Positions 11,570 to 22,082 of a DNA stretch of 64,000 nucleotides are shown here, one piece after another; the first letter of the stretch is position 1, and every line of letters begins with the position of its first letter. This DNA is from Cavia porcellus (Eukaryota; Chordata; Mammalia; Rodentia; Caviidae), in the NCBI RefSeq assembly GCF_034190915.1, contig NW_026947502.1, positions 39,834,785-39,898,784 on the forward strand, written 5' to 3'. Under the pieces are notes generated by a model. That model made no database searches and had not been told where the DNA came from. It saw only the letters and a program-made list of their open reading frames with translations. The position numbers and the translations under genes are program-made.

Positions 11570-14560
11570 CATTTTCTCACCATTTTTGACCACAAAGGTC
11601 TTACTGTTCTGTAAAGGATCCAGATTTAATTATTGGTAAACAGAGGTGAACACAGGCAGTTAATACTCTGCAGTGCACTAAATGGCTGAGTGTTGATAAT
11701 AATGATTTAATAATGCAATTGCTGAGTAGTCGGGAGGTTAGAGAAGAGAAAGTGTGTAAAGACAAAAATGTATACTTGGGCAGAGGTGGAGGCTGGGAGA
11801 CCAGTTTGAGATATCAAACTTCATCTTTTTATGTCTAGCAATCAGTAGAAAACATCTACAAATATCTAAAATAACAGTAAAGAGTGTATTTTCATTTTGT
11901 TTTGTTTTTATATTTTGTGCATAGTATTTCATTTTCATTTTAGCCTTTTGTTACAGAAATGTCCATATGCAAAGCAGAGGAAAGGGTCTAATGAATGTCT
12001 ACATACCATCTAACATAGGAACGAATACCAGAATAAACCACTGAAATTGTAGTGTAGGGGAAACCTCTGGAGAACAGAGGCACAGCAGAGACTATTCACC
12101 ATTGCACACCATTTCACACTATTTAAGTTTTAACCACTTATACATCACATTTTAATTACATAATCCTATGAAATAAGCATAATGCAAATAATTTTGAAAA
12201 TTTTAAAAGTATATAAAGTGAAAAGTATCTCTATAATCCTGCCACCTGGCAAGCACCACAGCTGAAATTTTTGTCTATTTTCTAAAATTACAGTCTAAAG
12301 TTTAAAAAAAAAAGAAATAGTTGATTCAAACAAAAACAAAACACTCAATTATAGGATTTTAAACCTTCCTTTGGAAAACAGCCTTAATCTTCAGGCATCC
12401 TTTTGAAAACACTGACATTACAGTTGACATTGCGATTGAGGCTGGGGAAATCTTGGCTGTTCTGAACTGAATAGATTGGAAAGGAATTGCCTACAGCTGT
12501 CTTTGCCTGCATGTATTCAAATTTGACCATCAGACATGAGAAAAACAAAGGGCCCACTAATTGAAAATGATAATCAGTAGCCTACCTTCCAGTCACATTT
12601 GTGGAAGTTAATTCATTTTGATTAAGCTTCCAGTCCATCAGTGTTAAGCTTGAAGAAATATTTCACATGCCTTCTATTTCTCCCTAGTGCATTATGTTAT
12701 GACCTTTGATTTTGAGTCTTTTAAGGTTTGAAAACATTATCTATACATTATCACATTAGTTTTACATCATATCTTTAACTGTTCTAATTTATCTACTGAA
12801 TTACCATGCGCTAATATTGTTTCTATACAAGTAATATCTCATCGTAAAAATCTCATCCTGTTTTGAAAGTCATTTACAAAGAGGGTGGTTGTAATTTTGT
12901 TCAAATGACCACAGCTTTGAAGTACAGTTAAACTGTTCTATTGTGTTTCTTTTAAAACAATGTCGTCACTTTTTTGCTATTAAAACATATCTGCTACCCT
13001 CAGGTTTATGAAATTAATATTCATATTTAATGTTCTATCAATGACCCTACAATCTGATACTTTATCCTTGTCTACAGTGCAGATATTTCCATTTAGGAAA
13101 AGCAAATTTAGTGAGGGCTTTTGGCTCTGGGACTGTTTTTCAACTTCTCCCTTAGCCCTATGAGTGAAATGTTGCTTTAACAATGCAAACTCAAGAAAAG
13201 GCTGAGAAATTAGCCTGCCAACACTTTTCTACTTGTTAGATTTGTGTTTGATTGATGCCTGGGGTTATTGTATAAATTTCCATAATTTAATCACACAATG
13301 CTAAGCAAATCACATATCAAGCAATCATATTAATGACACAATAAATTTTCTAGAACACTGGTGGCTTGGCAATGACATTTTATAACTGGAGATAAAAACA
13401 TATAGTTAAAGATAAACATATAAACACAAATGGATTGATACTTTTACTGTGATTAGTATTCTTATCTTCTCAAAAATTGCATATATGATAAGATGGAGCT
13501 ATTGGTCCAGTGGATCTCAAGGCAGAATGCAGCATACTCACAGGAAGTCATTCCACATAACAGGGCAGTGGTTTTTAAGCTGCAGTGCTGTTGATCAGCA
13601 CAGAAAAAAAACATCATTGCCAAAGTATACTATATACACTATATTCACTTTATATCATGGCATATTTTAATCACATTTTGTGCAAAGACTGTTTTACCAG
13701 GTTTGAGAAATCTAGATAGAAGATTTCAGTTTCATAGATGGGAATATGCTGGGATTTGGGGTGTATTCAGACCACACAGGGGGGGTCACGTGATGCCAAC
13801 ATCACCACTCTTGCACCGTATTTTGCTTTTAATCTCTTGTGTAAGACAAATAGAAATAAAGCTCTGTAAGTGTTTCCCTGAAAAACAAAACCAGAAAAGT
13901 ACTCCGAGGCTGCAACACGAAAGACACCCATCTATGCAAGGGCTTTTGACCAGTGAAGCCCACCTCACAGAGGCCTGCCAAACACCTCACAGACAGAGAA
14001 ATAGATATATACTCTTAGGGCTTTCCTGTTGTTTCTTTTATTTCTTTATTCTGGAAAAGTTAACTAGCTGAAAATCACTACATTATATCCATACCTGTCA
14101 TTTTCTTCTTGGCTCTAAACCATCGTGTACAATTGCCAATTCAGAACTCACTTCAATTGTAATATACCCACAAAAAGGAACTCACATGATTTTTCACCCA
14201 ATTCAGGCCCACTCTGTGTCCAGTATTTAAAAATAAAAACCTGGAATTCATTGTGATTTCTGCATTTCCTAAGACACCCACATCAACTGAAATTCATCTT
14301 CTTATAATATTCTTGTTCATTACCCAAGTCTAGATCACCATTCTCTTATTTGGAAATTTACAGTAGACTTTTAACTTTCTCTTTCTTGCTTGGAAAGTTC
14401 TTAAATTGTCTCATTCCCCCAGGAGAACAGTAGTAGCTAATTTTTTTTTGTGATCTGACTCTTGTCTATCTCTTCAGGCTCATATTGTGCTGCACTAACT
14501 TACCTTTTCAGATAAATAAGACTCCTTTCTGTTTTTGCATTGTTCTAAGATTAGCTTTCT
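11570..14560. other. Unassigned stretch
   Basis: This is the longest low-repeat part of the left half of the window. I see no gene: the largest frames (122 codons at 13,703-14,071; 73 codons at 13,449-13,670) have no recognisable domain. A decayed L2-like piece may lie at about 14,430-14,560. Parts around 12,360-13,200 look like unique sequence. Confidence 0.45.
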
Positions 14561-14561
14561 A

Positions 14562-14900
14562 AGTCACTTCCTAGTCACTGAGATACAATACTCTGCATCT
14601 GCACCTTAAAAGAGGAGAAGTTTATTTTGACTCATGGTAATAGTATGTGGTCAGTCAGTTCCAGCGGAAATAAGCATGGTTGAAGGATCTGGCAGAGGAA
14701 ATCTGGTCATTTCGTGATGGTCAGAAAACACAGAAAGAGGGGAGAAATATATCCAGCTAGGTTCCATCCTCCAGCAGGTCCTTTAACCAGGTACCAGCTC
14801 CTAACACCAAGCCAGCTGCAGTGCCCCCAGAATCCAGTTAACTTCCAAACACATGAAACTTTGGAGGACAGTCCAGATCTCAGCCACATTACCCTTCCTC
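14562..14900 (-). mobile_element. MaLR-like LTR (minus strand)
   Basis: Plus-strand CACTGAGATACAATACTCTG followed by AAAGAGGAGAAGTTTATTTTGACTC-type sequence (about 14,610-14,635) is the antisense 3' layout of rodent MaLR LTRs. It is more diverged than the LTRs near 10 kb, and the right edge is approximate. Confidence 0.6.
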
Positions 14901-15924
14901 ACATTTGCTCCCTTCACCCACGTAGTGACCCTCTTCGCTCTCCCTGAGCTTTGCATGAAGTCTTCCACACACGTTAGCAATCATCAGACCAAACCCAACT
15001 TTCCTGTACCCTCAGACAAGGCGTGTTTCATCCTTATGTTCTGAGACACTATTTTTCTTACAGAATCTACTTTATGAAGTTTTGTATATAATTGCTTAAT
15101 ATCTCTGTCATCTGTTAAAATAGTGTGAGGAAAAACATTTCTGTGAAAAATGGTAGATAATGTTTTCGGCTTTGCTGCAGATAAGTACTGATTAAAACAA
15201 CTCAGCTTTGCACTCAGAAAAAGTATTTGCAGACACTAAGTAAACAAATAGACAAACTTGTCTTCCTGTTGTCTGCTGGCTGCATTTTATTTATCTTCTC
15301 ATTAGATGATCTCTTGTGTGAAGGTGCTGGGGCTGTTTTGAAATGGTCATTGTTTTTGGTGCCCACTGCAACTGAAACTGGCCTTCCAAAAGTCTTTAGT
15401 ATATATTTACTGAATGAACAAATGAAATAGAGGAGAAATGAATAAAATTTGGGGTCTACATGAATCAGTTGTAAGGATATATCTATATTTTCTATAATGC
15501 TTCTAATTACAAAATAGGAACATAAGAGAAATGTTTAAGAAAAATGATAACTGTGATATGAGCTTTGGTGTTAGTATCCCAGACTGTCCACGGGAAGCCT
15601 GCAGCACCAAAGCTGAATTATGGAGGGAACCTGCAACTGCCCAGAGGGTCCTTCAAACACAACAAAGTATTCAAGAAAACTTTCAACCAAAGTGAGAAAC
15701 CATGCTCCAATATTGCCTTTTACTGGACAGGAAAGTTGACAGGAGGAGCTAAAGGAGTACCATTTTTTAAACTAGCAAATGAAGCACAGAGGAACAGTGA
15801 ATGTTTTGGGAGGCTGTCATTAAGAAACATAAAGATGCTCAGTCCAAAGAATGTTTGAGAACTCCATTAGGTGCTAATTAAGAGCTTCAGCTTCACATAT
15901 AAAAGGGTTTTTTTTCCAGAAAAT
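14901..15924. other. Unassigned stretch
   Basis: No repeat is confidently assigned. A possible L2 3' tail lies at 15,390-15,430. An ORF of 97 codons at 15,565-15,858 has no recognised motif. I cannot distinguish it from chance. Confidence 0.4.
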
Positions 15925-17691
15925 AATAGTTTCTGTGGCTCCCAGTCAAGATGATAAATTGAATATTCGCTGGTACTTCTCTCTCTTTTTAATTAAGGCT
16001 GTTTGGGTGAAATATATAGAAAAAGTTTAGAGCAAAGGAGAAAAACGTACCATGGTTCAAGAGGAAACACATGGGGAACTGAAGCCCTGCCATTGTACAG
16101 TAGTCCCAGGGGCTAAGGTTTTAAGCCAATCTTGAAGATAGAGAGTAAAAAGGTATTGCCATTACTCCTTGATTGAACTGGGGTCTAGGTTAGTGCTATT
16201 ACTTATGTAACTGGGGACTTCAAAATTTTGTTTTCAGCAACCAAATTCTACCAACCTCAAGTAAATTACTTACCGAGGAGAAAAGGAAACTAAAACCCTA
16301 AATAAGAACCTCAAACACACAAGTGATCACTGTAGAACCTGAATCGTAACCTCCTTCTGTTCCAGAATGCCTAGAAACAAGTCTAAATACTCATTTACAC
16401 CGAATGAAACTTGTAGGGTCTCCTGAAGAGAGAAAATGTAAATTCTTCAGAGTACATCTTGAGGGAAAGGGGACTACTTACACAATACAGTGCGCAAAGT
16501 ACATAAACTAGGAAAATTACAATCAAAGAACCACACTACAAAACAATTTGAAAATAATTTTAAAAGTAAGTCTGTTTAAAGTATGCAAGAGTGCAATCCA
16601 TAAAAAGAAGCTGTTATAAAAGACAGGGAAATACCAAAATAATCAAGGAAAAATCACACACAAAATACTATCATTGAATTAAAACTTTGAAAATGCTGAA
16701 AAGTAAATTACTACAATGCAGGTCAAAACAAGGATCTCTGAGTGCAACATGAAGTTATATAGGAAAAAAGTACAGTAAGAAGCATAGAAAATTGGAGAAA
16801 AGATCTTGGTAATTTGGATGGTTATTTTCCATAATCACATAAATTATTCTTCAGACTACAAGTGTTTCGGATTTCCATGGATGATTTCTAAATTCCACCT
16901 TGAAATAAACATTACTGGCACAAAAAGTCTTAATATTTTGCACATGAAGAAGAAACTAGTACCCAAATTAGTACTGAGTACCTAGAAGGAATACAGGTTC
17001 ATTCAGAATGGAAGACAGACAAACTTGAACAACTACTTCTAAGGTAACAATTTGTAATATATTAACTAGTGTTGATTTCTTACTGCCATTTTTTGAAATT
17101 CTGCATTATTTTTACTTTTTTCTATCTTGATTTTTAAAAATAATTTTAAAAAAAACAGAAATGAGATGAAAATAATGCAACTATCAAAAAATTTGAAAGA
17201 AATGTACTTAGCAGCCTAAAGTACTAACAAACAAATGAGACAAAATAAAACATGAAAAGAAAATTAAGACCTGTTTAGACATACGGTAAGAATTTCTACA
17301 CACAAATGTGCACTGAAAGCATTAAAAGAGGGTATATTTCAGGAAAAACCAAAACAAAATCAGAAATGGAAAAGAGGAGAAGAGTGAAAAAATAAAAGTT
17401 TAAATTGTACCAAACATTAAAGAAGAGAATGATGCCAGTTTTCTACCATCTCTTTCAGAAAACAGAAGTAGAAGGATGGCTTTCTAGCTCATTCTGTGAG
17501 TGCAGAAATACCCTGATCTCAAAAATGATTAAGATACCATAAGGAAAAACTGAACTGGTATTTCTCATGACAATAAATGCAAAAGGCTTCAACAAAATAG
17601 TAGAAAAATAAATCTAATAATATAGGAAAGGAATCATGTATAATGACCATATGAGATTTATCCCAGTTATGGAAGGACTGGTTCAATTTTT
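15925..17691 (+). repeat. Outer L1M, left part
   Basis: This is the left half of an old plus-strand L1M. The best evidence is at about 17,420-17,520, where decayed ORF2 text runs through a CCATCTCTTTCAG block, a CTCATTCTGTGAGTGC block and an ATACCCTGATCTC block. It continues to GAGATTTATCCCAGTTATGG at 17,653-17,672, equivalent to the FIPG region of L1 reverse transcriptase. It is cut at 17,691 by a minus-strand L1 and resumes at 22,083. The 5' limit (the 5'UTR-like part from about 15,925) is uncertain. Confidence 0.65.
17681..17691. repeat. TSD of minus-strand L1 (left copy)
   Basis: GTTCAATTTTT here is repeated exactly at 22,083-22,093. Immediately to the right is a T-rich run, the antisense poly-A tail of the inserted L1. 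Confidence 0.85.
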
Positions 17692-18059
17692 CTTTTTTTA
17701 AAATTTTATTTAAAGAAAAACTAAACAAAACAGACATGTGTAGAAACAATACATACTTTCAAAGAAAAAGTAAACAGTAAGAAATCGCTAGTTGATGTTT
17801 ACATGCTGTCCTCGTACAAATAGTTGTTCAAGATACAAAAGTGGAACATATAAAGTGGGAATTCAAACAGCGAGACTGCAAACAGTTATGTTCAACTATC
17901 CAACAAAAACTTAGCAATATGGTTATCAATCCTATACACTTAAACATACATGCAGTTATCCATATCTTCAATTATGTTGAGATTGAACAAAACCAAGCAG
18001 GCTACTATCACTCTGAACAAAGAATAATACTATTGCTGGATTTCACATTTTGACACACT

Positions 18060-18600
18060 CTGGGATCAGCATTGGGTACTTTAATGTCTCTTTTTCTTCA
18101 AAGTATTTGTTCATTTCATTATGTGTCATAAGATCTGTTCTCATTAACTATTTATAGATCTACATATGCAGGAGTCTTAACATGTATTTCTATCCTTCCT
18201 ATATTAGAGGGAGAAACAAAACAAAGCAAGACAAAACAAAACATATTCCTATAAACACATGACACAAAAAAGACATATAAGACCGTTGAACAAGGAGTTC
18301 TACCATAGTTCCTGTGTTGTCTCGTTATCTCCAATACAATTGGCTCTATCATAAAACATAGTATAATTGAATATATCAGTAATAACAGTATTAATAAAAA
18401 CACAACTTTGTATATAGTATAAAACTTCAAAAACAGGCAGTAATCTAACCAGAATATGTGCCGTAGTGAATCTTGTCCTCTTCAGTGTAGTTACCTGTAA
18501 GCTCAGACTTGATACTGTCAATCATATTAGTTTTGAATAAAATCTGTTGATACCAAACAGCAGTCAAACAAACCAAATTTAACTAAGATCAGTCATGATA
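18060..18600 (-). repeat. L1 3'UTR tandem units (minus-strand L1)
   Basis: Degenerate units are anchored near 18,078, 18,298 and 18,457. The unit at 18,457-18,535 reads ATGTGCCGTAGTGAATCTTG on the plus strand and matches 19,848-19,915 of the nested element closely, including a shared CAAACTTGATA/CAGACTTGATA segment. They belong to the same 3'UTR design as the L1 at 53.3-53.8 kb. Confidence 0.65.
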
Positions 18601-18909
18601 AAATAGTATTAGTCATACAGGGCTCCAGATTAATAGGAAATTACAGGTGATTACTGTGCATATCCTGATGTTTTGGGGATAGCAGTCTGTGCCCTCAAAT
18701 CTAATGCAAGTAGACAAAATGGGGCAGAATAAAATCTGTCTAAACAGAGGGGTGCAAGTAATGTGGGTTTTAAATCCTGATACACTATTAACAATATCTT
18801 CCGCCATATTTTTAAGACTTTCCCTCCCCTTTCACTTCCACAGGATACACTGTGCATTTTTGGGTCTCATCAAGACCCTTGGTTTTAATGGGGGTGGGGA
18901 CAACCTGCT

Positions 18910-19461
18910 ATTTACCTAAGTGGTTCCGAACCTTCTCTCTCCTGGACTTGGTCTCTAATTGTATTCCTTTACCTATTACAACAGCCTGTCTTTCCAACCT
19001 ATACACAAATTCTGGTCTAGTTGCCTCTATTACTCTCTGGTTCTCTGTCACCTAGAACATTGTTTTCTCATTTTTGATTTTCAGTCCATGTACTCTTTTT
19101 CAGTTAATTATATTTCCGATAAATAGCATCTCAGTGGACCCTACCTCCTGATCTACTCTACATGTGGTTCTTTTTTTTTAAATTTAGTGTATCAAGGCCA
19201 TCCATATTGAGAATATAACCAACCTTCCCTGCCTCATTTCTGTTATGCTTTTTTTTTTTTTTGCCATTAGTTGTCTGCTTGTCTTCTCCATTCTGTTTTC
19301 TGCTCTATTCATTGAGGCCTCTCTGCCACTGTTCCTAGAATCCTAGTACTTTCTCTCTCTCTCTAGAATGCCCTGCAGTATTCTCTGTGGAGTTGGATTG
19401 GTGGTTGCAAAGTTCCCGAGTTCCTCTTTGTCTTGGAAGCATCTTGTTTCTCCATTAATTT
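18910..19461 (-). pseudogene. L1 ORF1 C-terminus and ORF2 start, decayed
   Basis: The reverse complement at 19,360-19,460 encodes a decayed ORF1p C-terminal block with the motif FQDKEELGNFATT, matching the FTDKxxLxxFxTT signature of L1 ORF1p. Farther along, 19,040-19,230 aligns block for block with the ORF2 start of the plus-strand L1 at 48.65-48.90 kb, up to the region encoding the RDKEGHY motif there. Stops and frameshifts are frequent. Similarity to L1 ORF2 fades near 18,910. Confidence 0.72.
19449..19461. repeat. 13-bp TSD, left copy
   Basis: TCTCCATTAATTT here is identical to 20,403-20,415. It is followed by ATTTTTTTTATT, the antisense A-tail of the nested element. Confidence 0.92.
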
Positions 19462-20402
19462 ATTTTTTTTATTAAACACCTAAACACACTTGCAGTTGTA
19501 TCCTTTAGAGCACTTTCTTTTCCTTTCTTTTTTACAACAATAATTGCACATTTTGGGTTTTCTTACTCCCAAAGTTCTTACTACTTTTTTTTGGAAGAGA
19601 ATAAAAGCAAATGTGACAAAACAAAGCAGTCAGTCAAAACAAAGGATGGACATAGTACATGATGTAAAGATAGAATACAAGGTAACCAACAGTGGTTACC
19701 ATAATGCCTCTAGCTATCTTAAAAAGAATTGCCTATATCATCAGGTATAATAAAATTGAACAAAACAGTACAGGACAAAACCAATAAAACATAAACACTG
19801 GAGACATTGCAGGACTTCAAAAGAAGATAATAGTCAAACGAGAATGGGCATCATAGTGAATCTTATTGCCTTCAAAGTAGTTGCCTAAACCCTCAAACTT
19901 GATATTATCAAACAAAACAGAATAGAGGAAAATCAGTCAAAACAAGATGGTGAGAGCAATGCAAGGCTTCAAATCAAGTTAATAGGAAATCAAAAAAGTT
20001 ACTATAATATATCCTTTTAATTTTTCCCTTAATCAAAAAAAAATAATAAATAAATAAATTTAAAAAGGAGATTGAGATTAAAAAGGACATAACCACCTAA
20101 CAATACAGATCAGAACAGAACAATTTAAGCAACGTAGTGTTTCACCACAAAATAACCCGACTTAATAGTAGTTACCATAGTGTCTCTTTCCTTGAAATAT
20201 TTGAGTATAACTTCATATACTATAGCATCAAACATATCAAGACAGTGTGAAACCATTCAAGAGGATGAAAGTATTACAAGGTATTTAGAACCAGCTAACT
20301 GAAAACGAACAATGGTTTCTATATTATCTCTTTGCCTATAAAAATTTTTGTTTTTACTATCACATATAATAAAATCCAATAAGATACAACATGATAAAAC
20401 CA
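19462..20402 (-). mobile_element. Nested 5'-truncated L1, 3'UTR only
   Basis: A 941-bp minus-strand L1 copy consisting only of 3'UTR sequence. It is flanked by perfect 13-bp TSDs and has a T-rich left end, the antisense tail. The right part (20,060-20,402) is closely similar to the reverse complement of 53,520-53,835. The left part contains further units anchored near 19,693, 19,848 and 19,998. The insertion splits ORF1 of the surrounding L1; removing one TSD copy and the insert brings the two ORF1 halves together in alignment with the plus-strand L1 ORF1. Confidence 0.9.
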
Positions 20403-20900
20403 TCTCCATTAATTTCTAGAGACAGCTTTACAGGATATATCAATCTGAGCTGGAGATTACTTTTTTATCGAGACTTGGAGTATTTCACTCCAGACACTTC
20501 TTGACTTGATGGTTTGTGTCGAGAAGTCTGCTGTTATTCTGATGGGCCTTCCTTTATAGATGATCTGTTTCTTGTCTCTAATAGTTTTTAATATTCTGTT
20601 CTTATATTGAATTTCTGGGATCTTGAATATTATATGCCCAGGTGTAGCTCTGTTTTGGTTGTAGGTGGCTGGAATTCTGTGTGCCTCATACATCAGCATA
20701 TTATTTCCCTTTCCTATGTTTGGGAAGTTTTCCTTAATTATTTTTGTGAATAGCTTTTGTAGTTCCTTTGTTTGTACCCCTGCTTCTTCATTCACATTCT
20801 TTATTCTCAAATTATAGATCCTCTTGTCGTTCTCTAGCCTTTGTATTGTTACTGCTTCTTTGTTATTTTTAAAGAGTTTTTCCTTTCATGCTCCCACATT
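20403..20900 (-). pseudogene. L1 ORF1 fragment (RNA-binding domain)
   Basis: The minus-strand frame from 20,810 to 20,457 encodes the central and C-terminal part of an L1 ORF1p-type nucleic-acid chaperone. Visible motifs are LFTKIIKENFPN, a HIIFKIPEIQ segment typical of the RRM, YKGRPIRITADFS, and TIKSRSVW. The frame is truncated and then interrupted by the nested element. ORF1p is the trimeric RNA-binding partner in L1 particles. This copy cannot make a full protein. Confidence 0.88.
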
Positions 20901-22082
20901 GCAAAACTGTCCTCCAATTTGGATAGTCTATCCTTAGTTTCTTTCAAGTAGATTTGCCATCTTTCCATAGAGTTTTTAATTTCCTGGTGATCTCTTTGAA
21001 TCTGCTGAAGTATTCTATATGTTCTTTATATTCTTCATCTAATGGTTCTCTCTTTTGAGTTCCTCCCTTCTTCCATCTGTGTCTACTTAAGGGGTGCTTA
21101 GCATTTGTTTTACTAATCTTCTTATATCTTGCTTTACTTGGCTAAATATTTCACTTTTGAACTCGTCTATGAGGTCCCAAAGATACCTCTTTATGTCCAC
21201 TGGTGCCATGACTGATATTGCATGTTTGCTGTCCTCATTCTGCTTTGTATTACCTGTCTTGGGTCAATGTTCTCAGGGATGGGACCTGGGGGCTTTTTGT
21301 TGTTGCTTCCTCTTCCCATCTTTTTTGTTTCTTCCAGGAGGCCCCAGTTTCTTTCTTTGTTGGCTACAATTCTTCTGAAGCATGCTGGCCAGACGACCCT
21401 TCCCACTGCAGTGTGCTAGTGAGTTGCAAACAGGGGCAGTGTATGCTGGCCTCTCCCCTCTAGATCAGTCAGTCCGCTGAGGCTATCACTGATTGCATTA
21501 GTGTGTGCCGCTGCTGTAGGGAATTGATCCTGGATAACCTATTGGGTCTCAGCCAGGTCATGTGACCCTCACCAAGCTCACTCTACCAATCCCGTTAGGG
21601 AAGGGAATAACTGACGGAAGTCACTGCTGCTCCTTGTTCTTGCCAGTCCTGCCCGGTCCCAGAATGCCGTCTGTTAGAGCCCCTCTTTCTGTGGAATGGT
21701 TCCACTCCCGTCACTCACAACAGGTCAACGCAGTTCCCCTCCCCTCCCCAGCTCAGCTTTCTGTTTGGCTCACCGACCCCCGACCTCAGCATGACTGCAT
21801 TTCCAGTGAGTCAAAGAGGTGGTATTTAGGCCAGCTTGGCTTGTCGCCACTACGTGAGTTCAGGCACTGCAGCAGGAGAACTGAACTCTTAGCTGTTTCA
21901 ATAGTAGCACCAAGACTGTGTGTTTGATTGGTTCTTCTCACCTTAGTTTCTTCTTGTGATGAGAGAATTCATCTCCCTCTGTACGGGACTCCCCATGCTA
22001 TATTATGTTGAATTCTAAGTTGATTATCTCAGAGAACCTCTGTAGCCTGCTGTTATCTACCATCTTTGCTCCAATCCCGCAT
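20900..22082 (-). other. 5'UTR of the minus-strand L1
   Basis: This is the segment between the ORF1 N-terminal region and the 5' end next to the TSD. It is GC-richer (about 21,540-21,900) than the flanking DNA. It differs from the 5' region of the plus-strand L1 at 47 kb, so the two belong to different promoter subfamilies or one is truncated. ORFs of 94 and 121 codons on the opposite strand have no recognised product. Confidence 0.55.

Larger units (their letters stand above)
17692..22082 (-). mobile_element. Minus-strand L1, internally deleted, itself interrupted
   Basis: This insertion sits inside the outer L1M between 11-bp TSDs. Read on the minus strand, it runs from a 5'UTR (22,082 to about 20,900), to ORF1 (about 20,900-20,403, resuming at 19,461), to the start of ORF2 (to about 18,910), to 3'UTR repeat units (about 18,600-18,060), to the A-tail at 17,692. 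Nearly all of ORF2, including reverse transcriptase, is missing. ORF1 is split by a nested L1 at 19,462-20,402. The 5'UTR is GC-richer than its surroundings, as expected for an L1 promoter. Confidence 0.85.

Noticed and set aside
20402..20457. Apparent fusion of L1 ORF1 to a 3'UTR (HAL1-like element)
   Set aside because: The 13-bp TSD and T-tail show that the 3'UTR belongs to a separate nested insertion; the ORF1 continues at 19,461.
21540..21900. Possible CpG-rich host promoter
   Set aside because: It is the 5'UTR of the minus-strand L1, inside the TSD-bounded insertion, so any promoter character belongs to the L1.
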